Source: Apodemus sylvaticus (Eukaryota; Chordata; Mammalia; Rodentia; Muridae). Taken from it: a DNA stretch of 64,000 bases. Every line of letters begins with the position of its first letter. Position 1 is the first letter of the stretch. Shown here piece by piece: positions 1 to 10,500 of the stretch. Both the position numbers and the translations under genes were made by a program. The DNA is taken from NCBI RefSeq assembly GCF_947179515.1, contig NC_067483.1, positions 85,405,072-85,469,071 on the forward strand, in the 5' to 3' direction. A model generated the notes under the pieces. It made no database searches. It was not told the DNA's origin and saw only the letters and a list, made by a program, of their open reading frames with translations.

Positions 1-274
1 CGTGACAATACAAAGAACGAAGATTCAACTGCTTCCCTCAATATTGCTATACAATAATTGAGTTTGTTTCAGTTTTATCACAAATTTACAAAGCCTTTGA
101 AAGCAAAAATGATCTCCCGTGTAATTGGCTTTTAACTGCAGGAACAGCCGTGACCATTCTTTTCTATTCATTTTTCCCCATGAAAACAAGAAAAAAATAA
201 TTTCGTTCTATTTTTTAAATTACATACAATATTTTATTAATTACTTGAGAGTTTTCATACGAACTGCCCTGGTT

Positions 275-455
275 AGCTTTGGTCAACTTGACACAAATTA
301 GAGGCACCTTGGAAGAGGTAATCTCAACGGAGGAAGTAACTCCATAACTTGTAAGCAAGTTTTTGAAGCATCTCCTTAATTGATGTGAGAGGGTCCAGCT
401 CACCGTGGCTGGTGCCACTGCTGCTCAGATGGTCCTGAGCTGTATAAGAAACAAC
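275..455 (+). repeat. Fragment of a rodent interspersed repeat (tcaacttgacac family)
   Basis: The stretch follows the same order of words as the copies at 50310-50695 and 57618-58005: gtcaacttgacac, an agag/ggaa segment, gtgccactgctg, then ctgtataagaaa. It is diverged and carries deletions. I recall this as a common mouse repeat (possibly a non-autonomous hAT or LTR-derived family) but cannot name it securely. The short open frames across it are therefore not genes. Confidence 0.5.
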
Positions 456-480
456 ACCCCACCCCTACCACCCCCAGCCA

Positions 481-620
481 AGCAGTGGTCATCATGCCTT
501 TAAGAGGCCAGCCTGGTCTACGGAGTGAGTTCCATCCAGGACAGCCAGGGCTACACTGAAAAACCCTGACTGGAAAAAACAAAAACCACAAAGAAAGAAA
601 AAAAAGAAAGAAAGAAAGGA
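481..620 (+). repeat. B1 SINE with internal deletion
   Basis: The 5' B1 words (gtggtcatcatgccttta) join directly to the 3' half (gaggccagcctggtctac, then gagtgagttcc, cagggctaca and an A/GAAA-rich tail). Confidence 0.7.
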
Positions 621-730
621 GCCTGGTCTACGGAGTGAGTTCCAGGACAGCCAGGGCTACACAGAAAAACCCTGACTGGAAAAAACAAAATCCACAAAGA
701 AAGAAAAAAAGCAAGAAAGAAAGGAAAAAA
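619..730 (+). repeat. Second, tandem copy of the B1 3' half
   Basis: This repeats the 3' half and tail of the preceding B1 almost word for word, including the unusual ccctgactggaaaaaac spelling, so it is a local tandem duplication rather than an independent B1. Confidence 0.7.
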
Positions 731-785
731 GAAAGAAATGAAGGAAGGAAGGAAGGAAGAAAGAAGGAAGGAAGGAAGGAAAGAG

Positions 786-856
<71 letters not shown>

Positions 857-922
857 AAAAGAGAGAAAGAAAGAGAGAAAGAAAAAGAAAAAGAAAGAAA
901 GAAGCCCCCCCCCGGGGGGGGG
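700..922 (+). repeat. Purine-rich (GAAA)n/(GGAA)n microsatellite ending in a C9G9 palindrome
   Basis: Almost pure A/G over about 200 bp, grown from the A-tail of the B1 copies, followed at about 904-922 by a run of C and then a run of G. Lys/Glu/Arg-rich open frames on + and Phe/Ser/Leu-rich frames on - are translations of this repeat. Confidence 0.95.
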
Positions 923-959
923 CGGAAGCCAGGAAGCAGCCTTTCTTGGTTACTGCTTC

Positions 960-1040
960 AGTTCCTGAGTTCAAGGCCATCCTAGGCTACACAGAGGTGA
1001 AGGCCGGTCTGAGCTACAGGAGACTACATAGAAAAACAAA
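960..1040 (+). repeat. Old B1-like fragment
   Basis: Contains gagttcaaggccatcctaggc, a diverged duplication of the same words (gaaggccggtctgagctac) and a tail resembling the end of B1. It lies just upstream of the Catspere promoter region. Confidence 0.5.
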
Positions 1041-1145
1041 GCGATAATCATTTATAATTTCTCTTTTATTAGTTCTCCTCTGATTTTTCAAGACTGAGTT
1101 TTTGTTCTGAAAATTGGGTTCATGAGTTCACCCAGCTGCTAACTT

Positions 1146-1305
1146 TCAGGGCAAGTCAGGAGATTCCCCGCGTGCAGGAGCATCTAAGCTCTCCGCCCCA
1201 CCCCTGCGCGTGCCCAGTGTATGGCCAGTGCAGGGCCAACGGAAGCTGCGGGAGCCTGCTAGCCCTGCAGCTGCGGAGCTGTTGCTTAAAGAAGGAGTGG
1301 GCACC
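1146..1305 (+). promoter_or_regulatory. Probable Catspere promoter / 5' UTR region
   Basis: The 160 bp before the Catspere start codon is free of recognisable repeats and is the only CpG-containing segment nearby (CGCG, CCGCC, CGG and others, continuing into exon 1). No clear TATA box is seen. An ATG at 1221 opens a 14-codon reading frame ending at TAG 1260-1262; if the transcript starts upstream of it, this would be a small uORF. The transcription start cannot be placed from sequence alone. Confidence 0.45.
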
Positions 1306-1376
1306 ATGATAGGCCGGCAGGTGGTGGCGACGGCGCTGTTGCTGTGGCTGAGCTGCTGTGTCTCAGCTCTGTGGAG
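1306..1376 (+). CDS. Catspere: Catspere exon 1 (start codon, signal peptide)
   Basis: Codes for 23 residues plus two bases (MIGRQVVATALLLWL... SALWR). The hydrophobic core ALLLWLSCCVSA is a typical signal peptide, with likely cleavage after VSA. The ATG has A at -3 (caccATG). The donor is GAG|gtagaa, weaker than consensus. The phase (two bases left, AG) is completed by the A of exon 2 to give Arg, and WRYY at the junction matches the family. Confidence 0.9.
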
Positions 1377-1645
1377 GTAGAAAGATGCATCCGGGCCACT
1401 GGCCTTGAAGACCCTCGCCCCCAACCCTCCCACCTTGGTCCCCAGCTCCCCAGCAGATAGCATGAGCTCCCTCTGGGAATCTTTAGAGATGAGTTTTTGG
1501 TTAATCCTATGAAACGCTGTTCTGAAAATTTGCGGTGGTACCTTCACCTTGCTGCTGCCTTAGATCATTTCAGAGAAAATTTAGAGACAGATGGATTATA
1601 TATGTGTGTGTGTGTGTGTGTGTATTTTTACATATATATATATAC

Positions 1646-1702
<57 letters not shown>

Positions 1703-4503
1703 CATATATATGAAAGTAATATATTTATTTTGAGTATGTCCCACTACACACTATTTTTCTTTTCCATTTGCTGCTGGGTATCAAAGCCCAGCTTTCCCTT
1801 CTCAGATGAATTCTTAAGTTCTTCCTGTACCTGTGCCCTCATTCCTCCCCAAAGAAGAACCAGAAATGGCGAGGGAAGGGCACATTACTTCTGACTTATA
1901 TTAAGGAGTTGAAGCAGAGTGATTTTTCCTAAAATACTGAATAAACATAAATCAATTTCCATATAGAGTACTGATTTAGATACGGAAGATCTTATGAAGT
2001 CCTGAGAGATCCTTAAAGCAGGTATGATGGTTCAGTATTCAGTGATCTCTACCTTGAAAGGGATAGCAAAACAGTTTAGGTTTCACATGGGTTAAAATGC
2101 ACCTTAGGCCAGACAGTGATGGCTCAAGCCTTTAAACCCAGCACTCCGGAAGCAGAGGCAGGGGGATCTCTGTGAGTTTGAGGCCATCCTGGTCTACTGA
2201 GAAAGCGTCAAGGCTAGCAAGGGCTACACAGAAAAACCCTGTCTCAAAAAAAAAAAAAAAAAAAAACCAAAAACAAAAAAACCAAATCAAACAGTGGTAA
2301 CATTTTCTTTACAAGGAGAGAGGGGCTCTTTTTCCCTAGAGGATGTATTACTTGAGTGGGTGCCTGTGAGTCCCAGCATTCAAGGGGCCAATTCAAAGCA
2401 AGCTTGGGATTATAGTTAGACTCTGTTCAAAAATAAAGTCTGAACTGAAAATCAAGCATAGAGCCTGGAGAGAGAGATGGCTCAGTAGTTACGAGCACTG
2501 GCTCACAACAGTCCGAAACTCCGGTGCCTACTGAGTGTAGGATAGTGTCCTCTGTGGACATGCATACACGTACTGTATGGAAATAAAAGACACAATAAAA
2601 GAGTAGCCATTGAGGAGAGATCTGTGACAAAGCAAAGGCACTGTGCTATGATAACTTCGTAAGCCTTTTTCTTTTTCACAGAGAAGATAACGTGTTTTGT
2701 GAGTCTAATGCAGTGATTCTTGACTGTCAAGTTGATGATATTAAACATCATAACTCCCACCCCACCCACTTTATTTTACATTCAGGATTGAACCCAGGGT
2801 TACATACTAAGCACATGCTCTATATCTGAGCTATGCCCCAAGCCCTCTTCTCAATCCTATGACTTTATTTTACTTTTTTAAAAAGATTTTATTTATTTGA
2901 TATATATGATGAGTATACTATTGCTGTCTTCTGACACACCAGAAGAGGGCACGAGATTCCTTTACAGATGGTTGTGAGCCACCATGTAGTTGCTGGGAAT
3001 TGAACTCAGGATCTTTGGAAGAACAGTCTGTGCTCTTAACCTCTGAGCTATCTCTCCAGCCCCTTATTTTACTTCTTATTATTGAACTTCCTAGTACCTC
3101 CAAGTGACATCTCTCTTCCTCAGGATTTCTGATGGAATGAATGGCAAGTCATGTTTCTCTGTTGAGTAGTTATCGCTACCGAGTGTAGGATAGGTGTCCT
3201 ATCACTGGGTAGGCAGTCTCTTGCATTAAAGACCCTTTTACATTTTGAAGTCACACAAAAGTTTGTCATTTTCTCCATGTCTTGAAATAGTTATATGATT
3301 TATGCTCTTTAATATTTGTGGTGTGTTTCATCTGTAGATTTTCCTAATTCACAATTACTTAGTATAAATCTGGCTCCTTTATGGTTTGTGTCCCTGACTA
3401 TTTGAATTCAATCTGCAAATAGTTACTTTAGGATGTTTGTATCTATGTATTTGGGCCTTGGGTTTTGTTCTGTTCAGTTTGGTTTTTACAAGACATTTAT
3501 TTGTATTATTATGTGTTGTATATATGTAGGGACATGACCTGTGTCCAGGTGAGCTCAGCACCCAAAGGCTAGAGGTGTCAGATTTCCTGGAGCTGAAATT
3601 ACAGGCAGTTTTTGTTTTAGTTTACTGTTTGTTTGTTTGTTTGTTTGTTTGTTTGTGAGACAGGATCTCTCAGTGTAGGCCTGGCTGCCTCTGGCTTTTG
3701 AGTGCTGAGACATAAAGGGGTGTTTAGAGGGTGGTTCTGATGTTTTGATCAGGAATCTTCAGGTGAACACTGAAGGTCCTGTTCCTCCCCGATTGGATCT
3801 TGACCGATCAATAAAGATGCTATCGGCCAATGAGCTTGGCAGAATAGGCATAGGTGCAACTTCCAGTTTTCTCTGCAGGCAGGCTAGCAGACACAGGGGA
3901 GGAGAAAAGTATTTCCCATACTTGGGGGGCTTGGGGGGCAGGGGCAGGGTGGAGGAGAAGGAGCCACCAGCCACATGAGTGGAGCTGCCATGCTTGGGTG
4001 AAGTGGCCTTCGGTGGAGTAGGCCTGAGGGATAGCAGGCCGGATGTTAGAAACAAAACTAAGCTGAGGGCAGATCTAGGGTATTGAGCTAGGACTAAAGG
4101 TAACTGAGCAACTGAGCTGAGGGCAGAGTTAGAGTTGAGCTGGGAGTGCAGAGAAGGGCAGGCTAGTGGAGAGAGGCTTAGAAGGGCCATTGAGCTAAAT
4201 AATACCAAAGAGAACCTGGGCAGGGCTGGGAGCACAGTCTGCCCAGAGCTTAAAGTGGGGTAGAAAACCCACAAGCTACAGGGGTGTACCACCACCACCC
4301 ACATACAGGCAGTTTTTACCTGCCCACTATTGGTGCTGGAAATGAATTCCAGTTCTCCATAAGAACAATATATACTTTCAGCCCCTGAACCATCTCTCCA
4401 GTCAACCTCCTTCCTTCTTTTTCTTTCTTTCTCTCTTTTATTTACTTTCTTTCTTTTCTTTTTTCATTTTTTCTTTCTCTCTTTGATTTTCTTTCGTTCA
4501 TTT

Positions 4504-4575
<72 letters not shown>

Positions 4576-7500
4576 TGGCAAGGTCTCTCTGGCTGATCTG
4601 GAACTTGCTATGAGTAACAGAATATGGTCTCAAACTCACAGGAATGTGTCTGCCTCTCAAGTGCAGGGATAAGAGGCAAGCTCCAACATGCTCTATGTAG
4701 TTTGCCTTTGTATTTAGCGTAGCACTAGACGTATGAACCCCAGCCACACGATGTTAGCTCTTTTCCATTTTTTTTAATAATGTTTGCCTCAGAAAGAAAA
4801 AAAGAAAGAAAGAAAGAAAGAAAGAAAGAAAAGAAAAGAAAAGAAAGAAAGAAAAAAAGAAAGAAAAAGAAAAGAAAAAAAGAAAAGAAAAGAAAAAAAA
4901 GAAAGAAAGAAAGTTTTAGTAGCACTCTTCAGCCTCTGAGCTCTGTGTTTCAGATGAGATTTGGAACAAGTACTTTGTGTCCTCTGGGATCTATACAAGT
5001 ATTTAGGCTTTTTGATTCTTCTTGCGTCAATTTTGGTAAGATGTACTTTTTGAAAGCTATTATACAACTGAGGCCAGATATATGTGTATATATACTTATA
5101 TACGCATCTATACTCTATATACAAACCATATATGTATATACATATGCATGCATGCATACATTCATACACATAAGAAAGCTAGACTGATTCTGTGACTTCA
5201 AATTGGCAGCTCAGGAAACAAGGTCTAAATCTCTGTTTCCAAGAACTGGGCAATTCCAGGCAAATCTAGGCCTCAGCCTCCTGGCTCCAAGCCACCTGGT
5301 CTGCAGCAAGGACAAAGGGTCAGCAGCAGTTTCCAGACTTTCCCAGCAACAGTTTCCAGACCTTCCCAACAACAGTTTTCAGGCCCCACACTCCAGTAAT
5401 TGTAACCGCCTGCGGCTACATGTGAACTGGGTTGCCTGTAAGAGAATTTTGAGGTTAACAGGAAGGAGGAGGTGAGAGAGAGATGTGAGTCAAGGCGGTA
5501 ATCCGGTCAAGACTAACTTTAATATTTTTATGACAAGCTTTATAGTCTTGGGGGAATCAGCCCCCCTTCCCAGAAGCCAGTCACATCAAAGGCAGGGCTG
5601 TGAAGTCTTCTTGGTTCCAGATCTCAGCGGGTCGCCTGCCTTCAGCCTGGCGAGGTCTCTGTTGGGTGTCAGGTGAAACCTTGAGGCAATGTTGGTAGTC
5701 AAGGTGGAGACGCCTTATTGTTCCAAAGAACAAAGGCCAGAGGTAGCCCATCGGAAGAGTGGGTGTTGCCAGCCAGCTTAATGTTGTGGGGGAAGAGACA
5801 ATTCCCCCTTAATTATTTATTTTTAACAACTCAGTGGATATAAGTAAGTTCATCCAATGGATGACGGGCCTTTAACCAGTGAGTGAAAGCAGAGGCCCAA
5901 CCCCCTTAAACGTTAAGGACATCTTTTTTGGGGGGGGGGGGAATAGACTGCCTTTTTATTTTAAGGACAGTCTTTCAATGTCAACCCCCATGCAGCTGGG
6001 CATGCTTTTCAGGGAAACTCGGAGACAGGATTTTTTTTTTTCCTTTTCCCTTGCAGTGCCTCGCCTCGCACCTCAACTGATGCCCATGTTTGTTATATTA
6101 ACAAACATGCATAGTTCCGAATACTATGCAGCCTCCTTTCTGAGGGATCCACTGGCAGAGTGAATGCTCTGCTGATAAGAGCTGGCTGGCTATAATAACC
6201 ACCCATCCTCAACCTGGGAGCCATTGCTGAAGGAGCTTATCTTCTGAGTGTTATCTGCTTGAAATATAAAAGGAGATTAAGAGAAAAGCCTGTATGGTCA
6301 GTATCAGAAAGCCCAAAACGTTTAGTTTAATTGAAATTCAGTGTTCTCAGGCCAGAAGCCTGGCTTGCAACTTAATTTGCAAGAATACAAAGGAACTTTA
6401 CTTTCCCAAGTAAGTGGAAAGCGGCTTGGAAACGGCCTTTTGAATTAATTATACTTACCAACAGTTTAGGGGATGTTTACCTGTCTTACCAATCTCTCTG
6501 GCAGCCAATGTGCACCGTCTTCTTCCTGAGTGAAAATGCAGACGGACCCCCTCCCCCAGATTAAAACGGGGTCCGGGCCATTCCATGTATTATTTAAAGG
6601 GTCCCGCCACTTAACCATGGTGTAGGAATTGGAAGTAGCTGGGTGCCAGTGTCGGTCTGCTGCAGACTGACCTTTAGCATCCGTTTGGAGAAAATTTAAA
6701 ACAAATAAAACAAAGGCAAGATGTGACTTAGGGGACCTAGGAGGATATAGGTTCCCCTTCTTAGTTTTAAGAAGCCAGTTTTTAAGGGTGCGGTGAGCAC
6801 GCTCCACGATTCCTTGCCCCATTGGATTATAAGGAGTTCCAGTTTTAAGTTTTATATTAAATTCCTTGCAAAATGAGATAAAGTTCTTACCAGTGTAGGC
6901 TGGTCCATTGTCTGTCTTAATGACTTTGGGTAATCCCATGGTATTAAGGCTTGTAAACAATGATCAATTACATTTTTAGAGGCTTCTCCCGAATGCAGGG
7001 AGGCAAAAATGAGTCCCGAGCACGTATCAATGCAAACATGTATAAATTTTAATTTCCCAAATTCTGCATAGTGAGTTACATCAATTTGCCAAATTTGATT
7101 GGGCATAAGACCACGTGGATTAACCCCTAAGTGGGGCACTGGTGCTAAAGTGAGACAATTAGGGCATTGTTTTACAATCATTCTTGCTTGCTCCTTTGTG
7201 ATCTTATGACGGAGTCTCAACGTATGACTAGAAAGATGAAATTTATCATGATCACGTTTTGCCAATTCTATGGGTGTGAGTGCCAAAGCTTGCCCTATAA
7301 GCGCTTTGTCGATGCACTCATTACCCTGAGCCAGAGGTCCAGGAAGACCTGAGTGGGCTCGGATGTGACCAATATAAAAGGGATTTTTCCTAGCAAGAAT
7401 GATACTTTGCAATTGTGAAACAAGGATCCAGCTGGCGTATTAAAATTAAACGTGCCACAGGTTTCTAATTGTGGTATAGAAAATGCAACATAAGCACTGT

Positions 7501-10500
7501 CAGTAAAAAGATTAAACGTACTATTTACAGATTGAAAGACACACAACACCGCTGTTAGCTCTGATAACTGAGCAGACAGCCCAGGAGTCTCTACAACCAC
7601 CTGCTGATTATTAATACGATATCCGGCTCTTCCTTTGGAAGAGCCGTCTGTGAAAATTAAGAGGGCATTATGCAACGGCTGTAAAGATGTCATTTTAGGA
7701 AATACAACCTCATGCATATTTAAAAACTTTATCAATTTGTCTTGAGGATAATGGTTATCTATACTCCCTTCAAAGCCTATTTGAGCTAGCAACCAATCTG
7801 TGCTATGCTGTTTTAACCAATCATCCTGATTTACACTGTAAGATTGTATAATAACATCTGGTTCTTTGCCAAAATAAGTTAGCGCCTGCTTTCTTCCAAG
7901 CATAATTACTTGGGCCACCGCCTCAAAATATGGCAAAATATTACACCTTGAAGACACCCTCAAATGAATCCACATCATAGGAGCCTTTTGCCATAATAAA
8001 CCTGTAGGCGAGTGAGTCGTATTAAAAATTAGCAGATGCAAAGGTAAAGAATAATCTATATAGGTAACAAATTGATTTTCAATAGCTTTCTCCACTGTCT
8101 GTAAAGCCAAAAGTCCTTCTGAAGTTAATAATCTAGCGGATGTTGGGTCAGCATTCCCTTTTAGAATATCAAATAAAGGTTGTAATTCTCCTGTAGTAAG
8201 CTTTAGATACGGCCGAAGCCAGTTAATGTCACCCAATAACTTCTGAAAATCATTTAAAGTTTTCAAATTGTCCCTGCGGATAATTATCTTCTGGGAAAAA
8301 ATTGCCTGGTCTGTAAGTTTAAAACCCAGATAATTATACGGCTCCTGGGTCTGAACTTTCTCTGGTGCTATTTGCAATCCTTTAGCGACCAAAGCTTGCT
8401 GTAAATCTTTAAAACATAAAAGCAATGTCTGAGGATTTTTTTCCTGCAATTAGAAAATCATCTGTGAAATGGATAAAGTAAATATCTGGCCATTTCTGTC
8501 TTACAGGCTGAATAGCCTGTGCTACAAATTTCTGGCATAAAGCCGGGCTGTTAGCCATGCCCTGAGGAAGCACTGTCCATTGATATCTCTTCATAGGCTC
8601 TATGAAGTTAATAGAAGGAACGCTGAACGCGAATCTTTTGCAATCCTCAGGGTGCAATGGAATAGTAAAGAAACAATCTTTTAAATCTATGACTATTTTA
8701 TGAAACCCTTTCGGGATGGCCACGGGGGATGGAAGACCAGCCTGCAAAGTTCCCATGGGCAACATGGTTTCATTAACTTTTCTTAAATCCTGTAACAATC
8801 TTCATTTGCCGGATTTTTTTTAATAACAAATATTGGCGTGTTCCATGGAGATAAAGACTCTATTAAATGTCCCGCCCTCAATTGTTCCTGCACTAGCAAA
8901 GAGACGGCTTCCAATTTCTCCTTAGATAAAGACCACTGATCAACCCACACAGGATTATCACTAAGCCATTGAATTTTATCGGCGTGGGATGCAGGCAAGA
9001 TAGTAGCCATTACCGAAAATGCGCCAGACTTCTAGAGTTAGGGTTTGGCTGGGGGTTTTTAAACTTTCTAGTGCCTTGCTCTTCATTCCCAAGCCCCTGA
9101 GCAGGTAAGGATTCTGGCTCTGTCTTTTGCTTAGAGGCGATTTCATTTGGGCTGCACATGATTAAATTCATCTGTGATAGAAGGTCTCTACCCTAAAGGG
9201 TAGTAGGCAAATTCTGCATAACATAAGGTCGAATTTGCCCTGAATTTCCCTCTGTATCTTTCCAAGTTAGAAGTCTCGCGCTCTGTTTAGGATTATTGGC
9301 ATATCCGATGCCTTGGAGATGCGTAAGTGTCTCCGTCAGTGGCCAGCTACACGGCCAATCCTGTCCTTTAATAATAGTAACATCAGCTCCTGTATCTATT
9401 AATCCTTCAAAACTCTTTCCTTCAATAGTCAATTTAAGGTTAGGTCTTTTATTGGTGATAGATTGAACCCAATACACTCCGGAGGAGCCAAAGCCCTCCT
9501 TTCCTCTTTATCTTTAACGAATTTGGAAGGCAGTGGATGTAAAGGAACCAGGGCAAGCTGAGCAATTCTTTGATTAGCAGGTATAGTTATGACATCATGA
9601 GGGGAAGCAGCCATAATTTTTATTTCTCCCTCATAGTCACTGTCTATGACACCTGGATAAATCTGCAGTCCCTTTACAGTAGAACTGCTTCTTCCTAGCA
9701 GTAATCCCCAAGTTCCTTTAGATAATGGTCCAAAAACTCCCGTAGGCAGGACCTGGACACCCATTTCTGGGGTTAATACAGCATGGAATATACTGCAGAG
9801 GTACAATCCTGCGCTCCCTGGTGTAGCTCTGGCGAGTTCAAAGATAGATTTCCTTGGCTCGGCAGCAGCTGCGTTGCCCCACAGACTGTCTGTCCTGGAT
9901 GAATTGGGGCCTGGGGCGGGCCCCTCCTCCCGTTTCCCGACACGGGTCTGCCTTGAATATTAGTTTTGGACTTGCATCCCTTCACCCAATGATTTCCTTT
10001 TCTACACTTAGGGCATGTTCCTGGTGAACAACCTGATTGCCCGTTTATAGTAGCGCTGTTATCAGGGCAATCACTTTTAAAATGACCCAGACTGCCACAT
10101 TTAAAACACCTTCTATTTCCTCGTCTCTGCGAAAGAATTCCCTGAATGGTGGTTCCCTGCAACGCTGCAGCCATTGCTAAACCCTGATTATACGAGGGAC
10201 CGATTTCAGAACAGAGACGAATATAACCGGCTAAGTCTGTCTTCCCCCTATGAGGTCTAATCGCCTCCCGGCAGGCCGCATTACCATTCTCGTAGGCTAG
10301 TTGGGTAACCAACGGATTTTCTGCCTGAGAATTTCCGAAAATTCTATTAGCTGTTTTTAGCAATCTATCCACGAAATCCTGAAAAAGTTCATCAGGAGCC
10401 TGTTTGACACCTGTTAGATTCCCACTAGGATCTCCCTTTGATGGTAAAAGATTCCAAGTACGGCGGGCAGTCACCGCAATCTGCGCATACACTGCGATGG

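Noticed and set aside
215..418. 67-residue minus-strand frame with ordinary composition
   Set aside because: It lies across a degraded copy of the tcaacttgacac interspersed repeat, also present at 50310 and 57618.
635..985. Lys/Glu-rich open frames on + and Phe/Ser/Leu-rich frame on -
   Set aside because: Translation of a (GAAA)n/(GGAA)n microsatellite in a B1 tail. The same applies at 4442-5169, 20652-21111, 22840-23091 and 50001-50210.
1146..1547. 133-residue minus-strand frame antisense to exon 1
   Set aside because: Only an antisense shadow of a CpG-containing, GC-richer region; no domain or conservation signal.
3759..4304. 181-residue minus-strand open frame
   Set aside because: Falls inside the nested LTR-like element and B1; low-complexity leucine/serine/proline composition and no recognisable domain.
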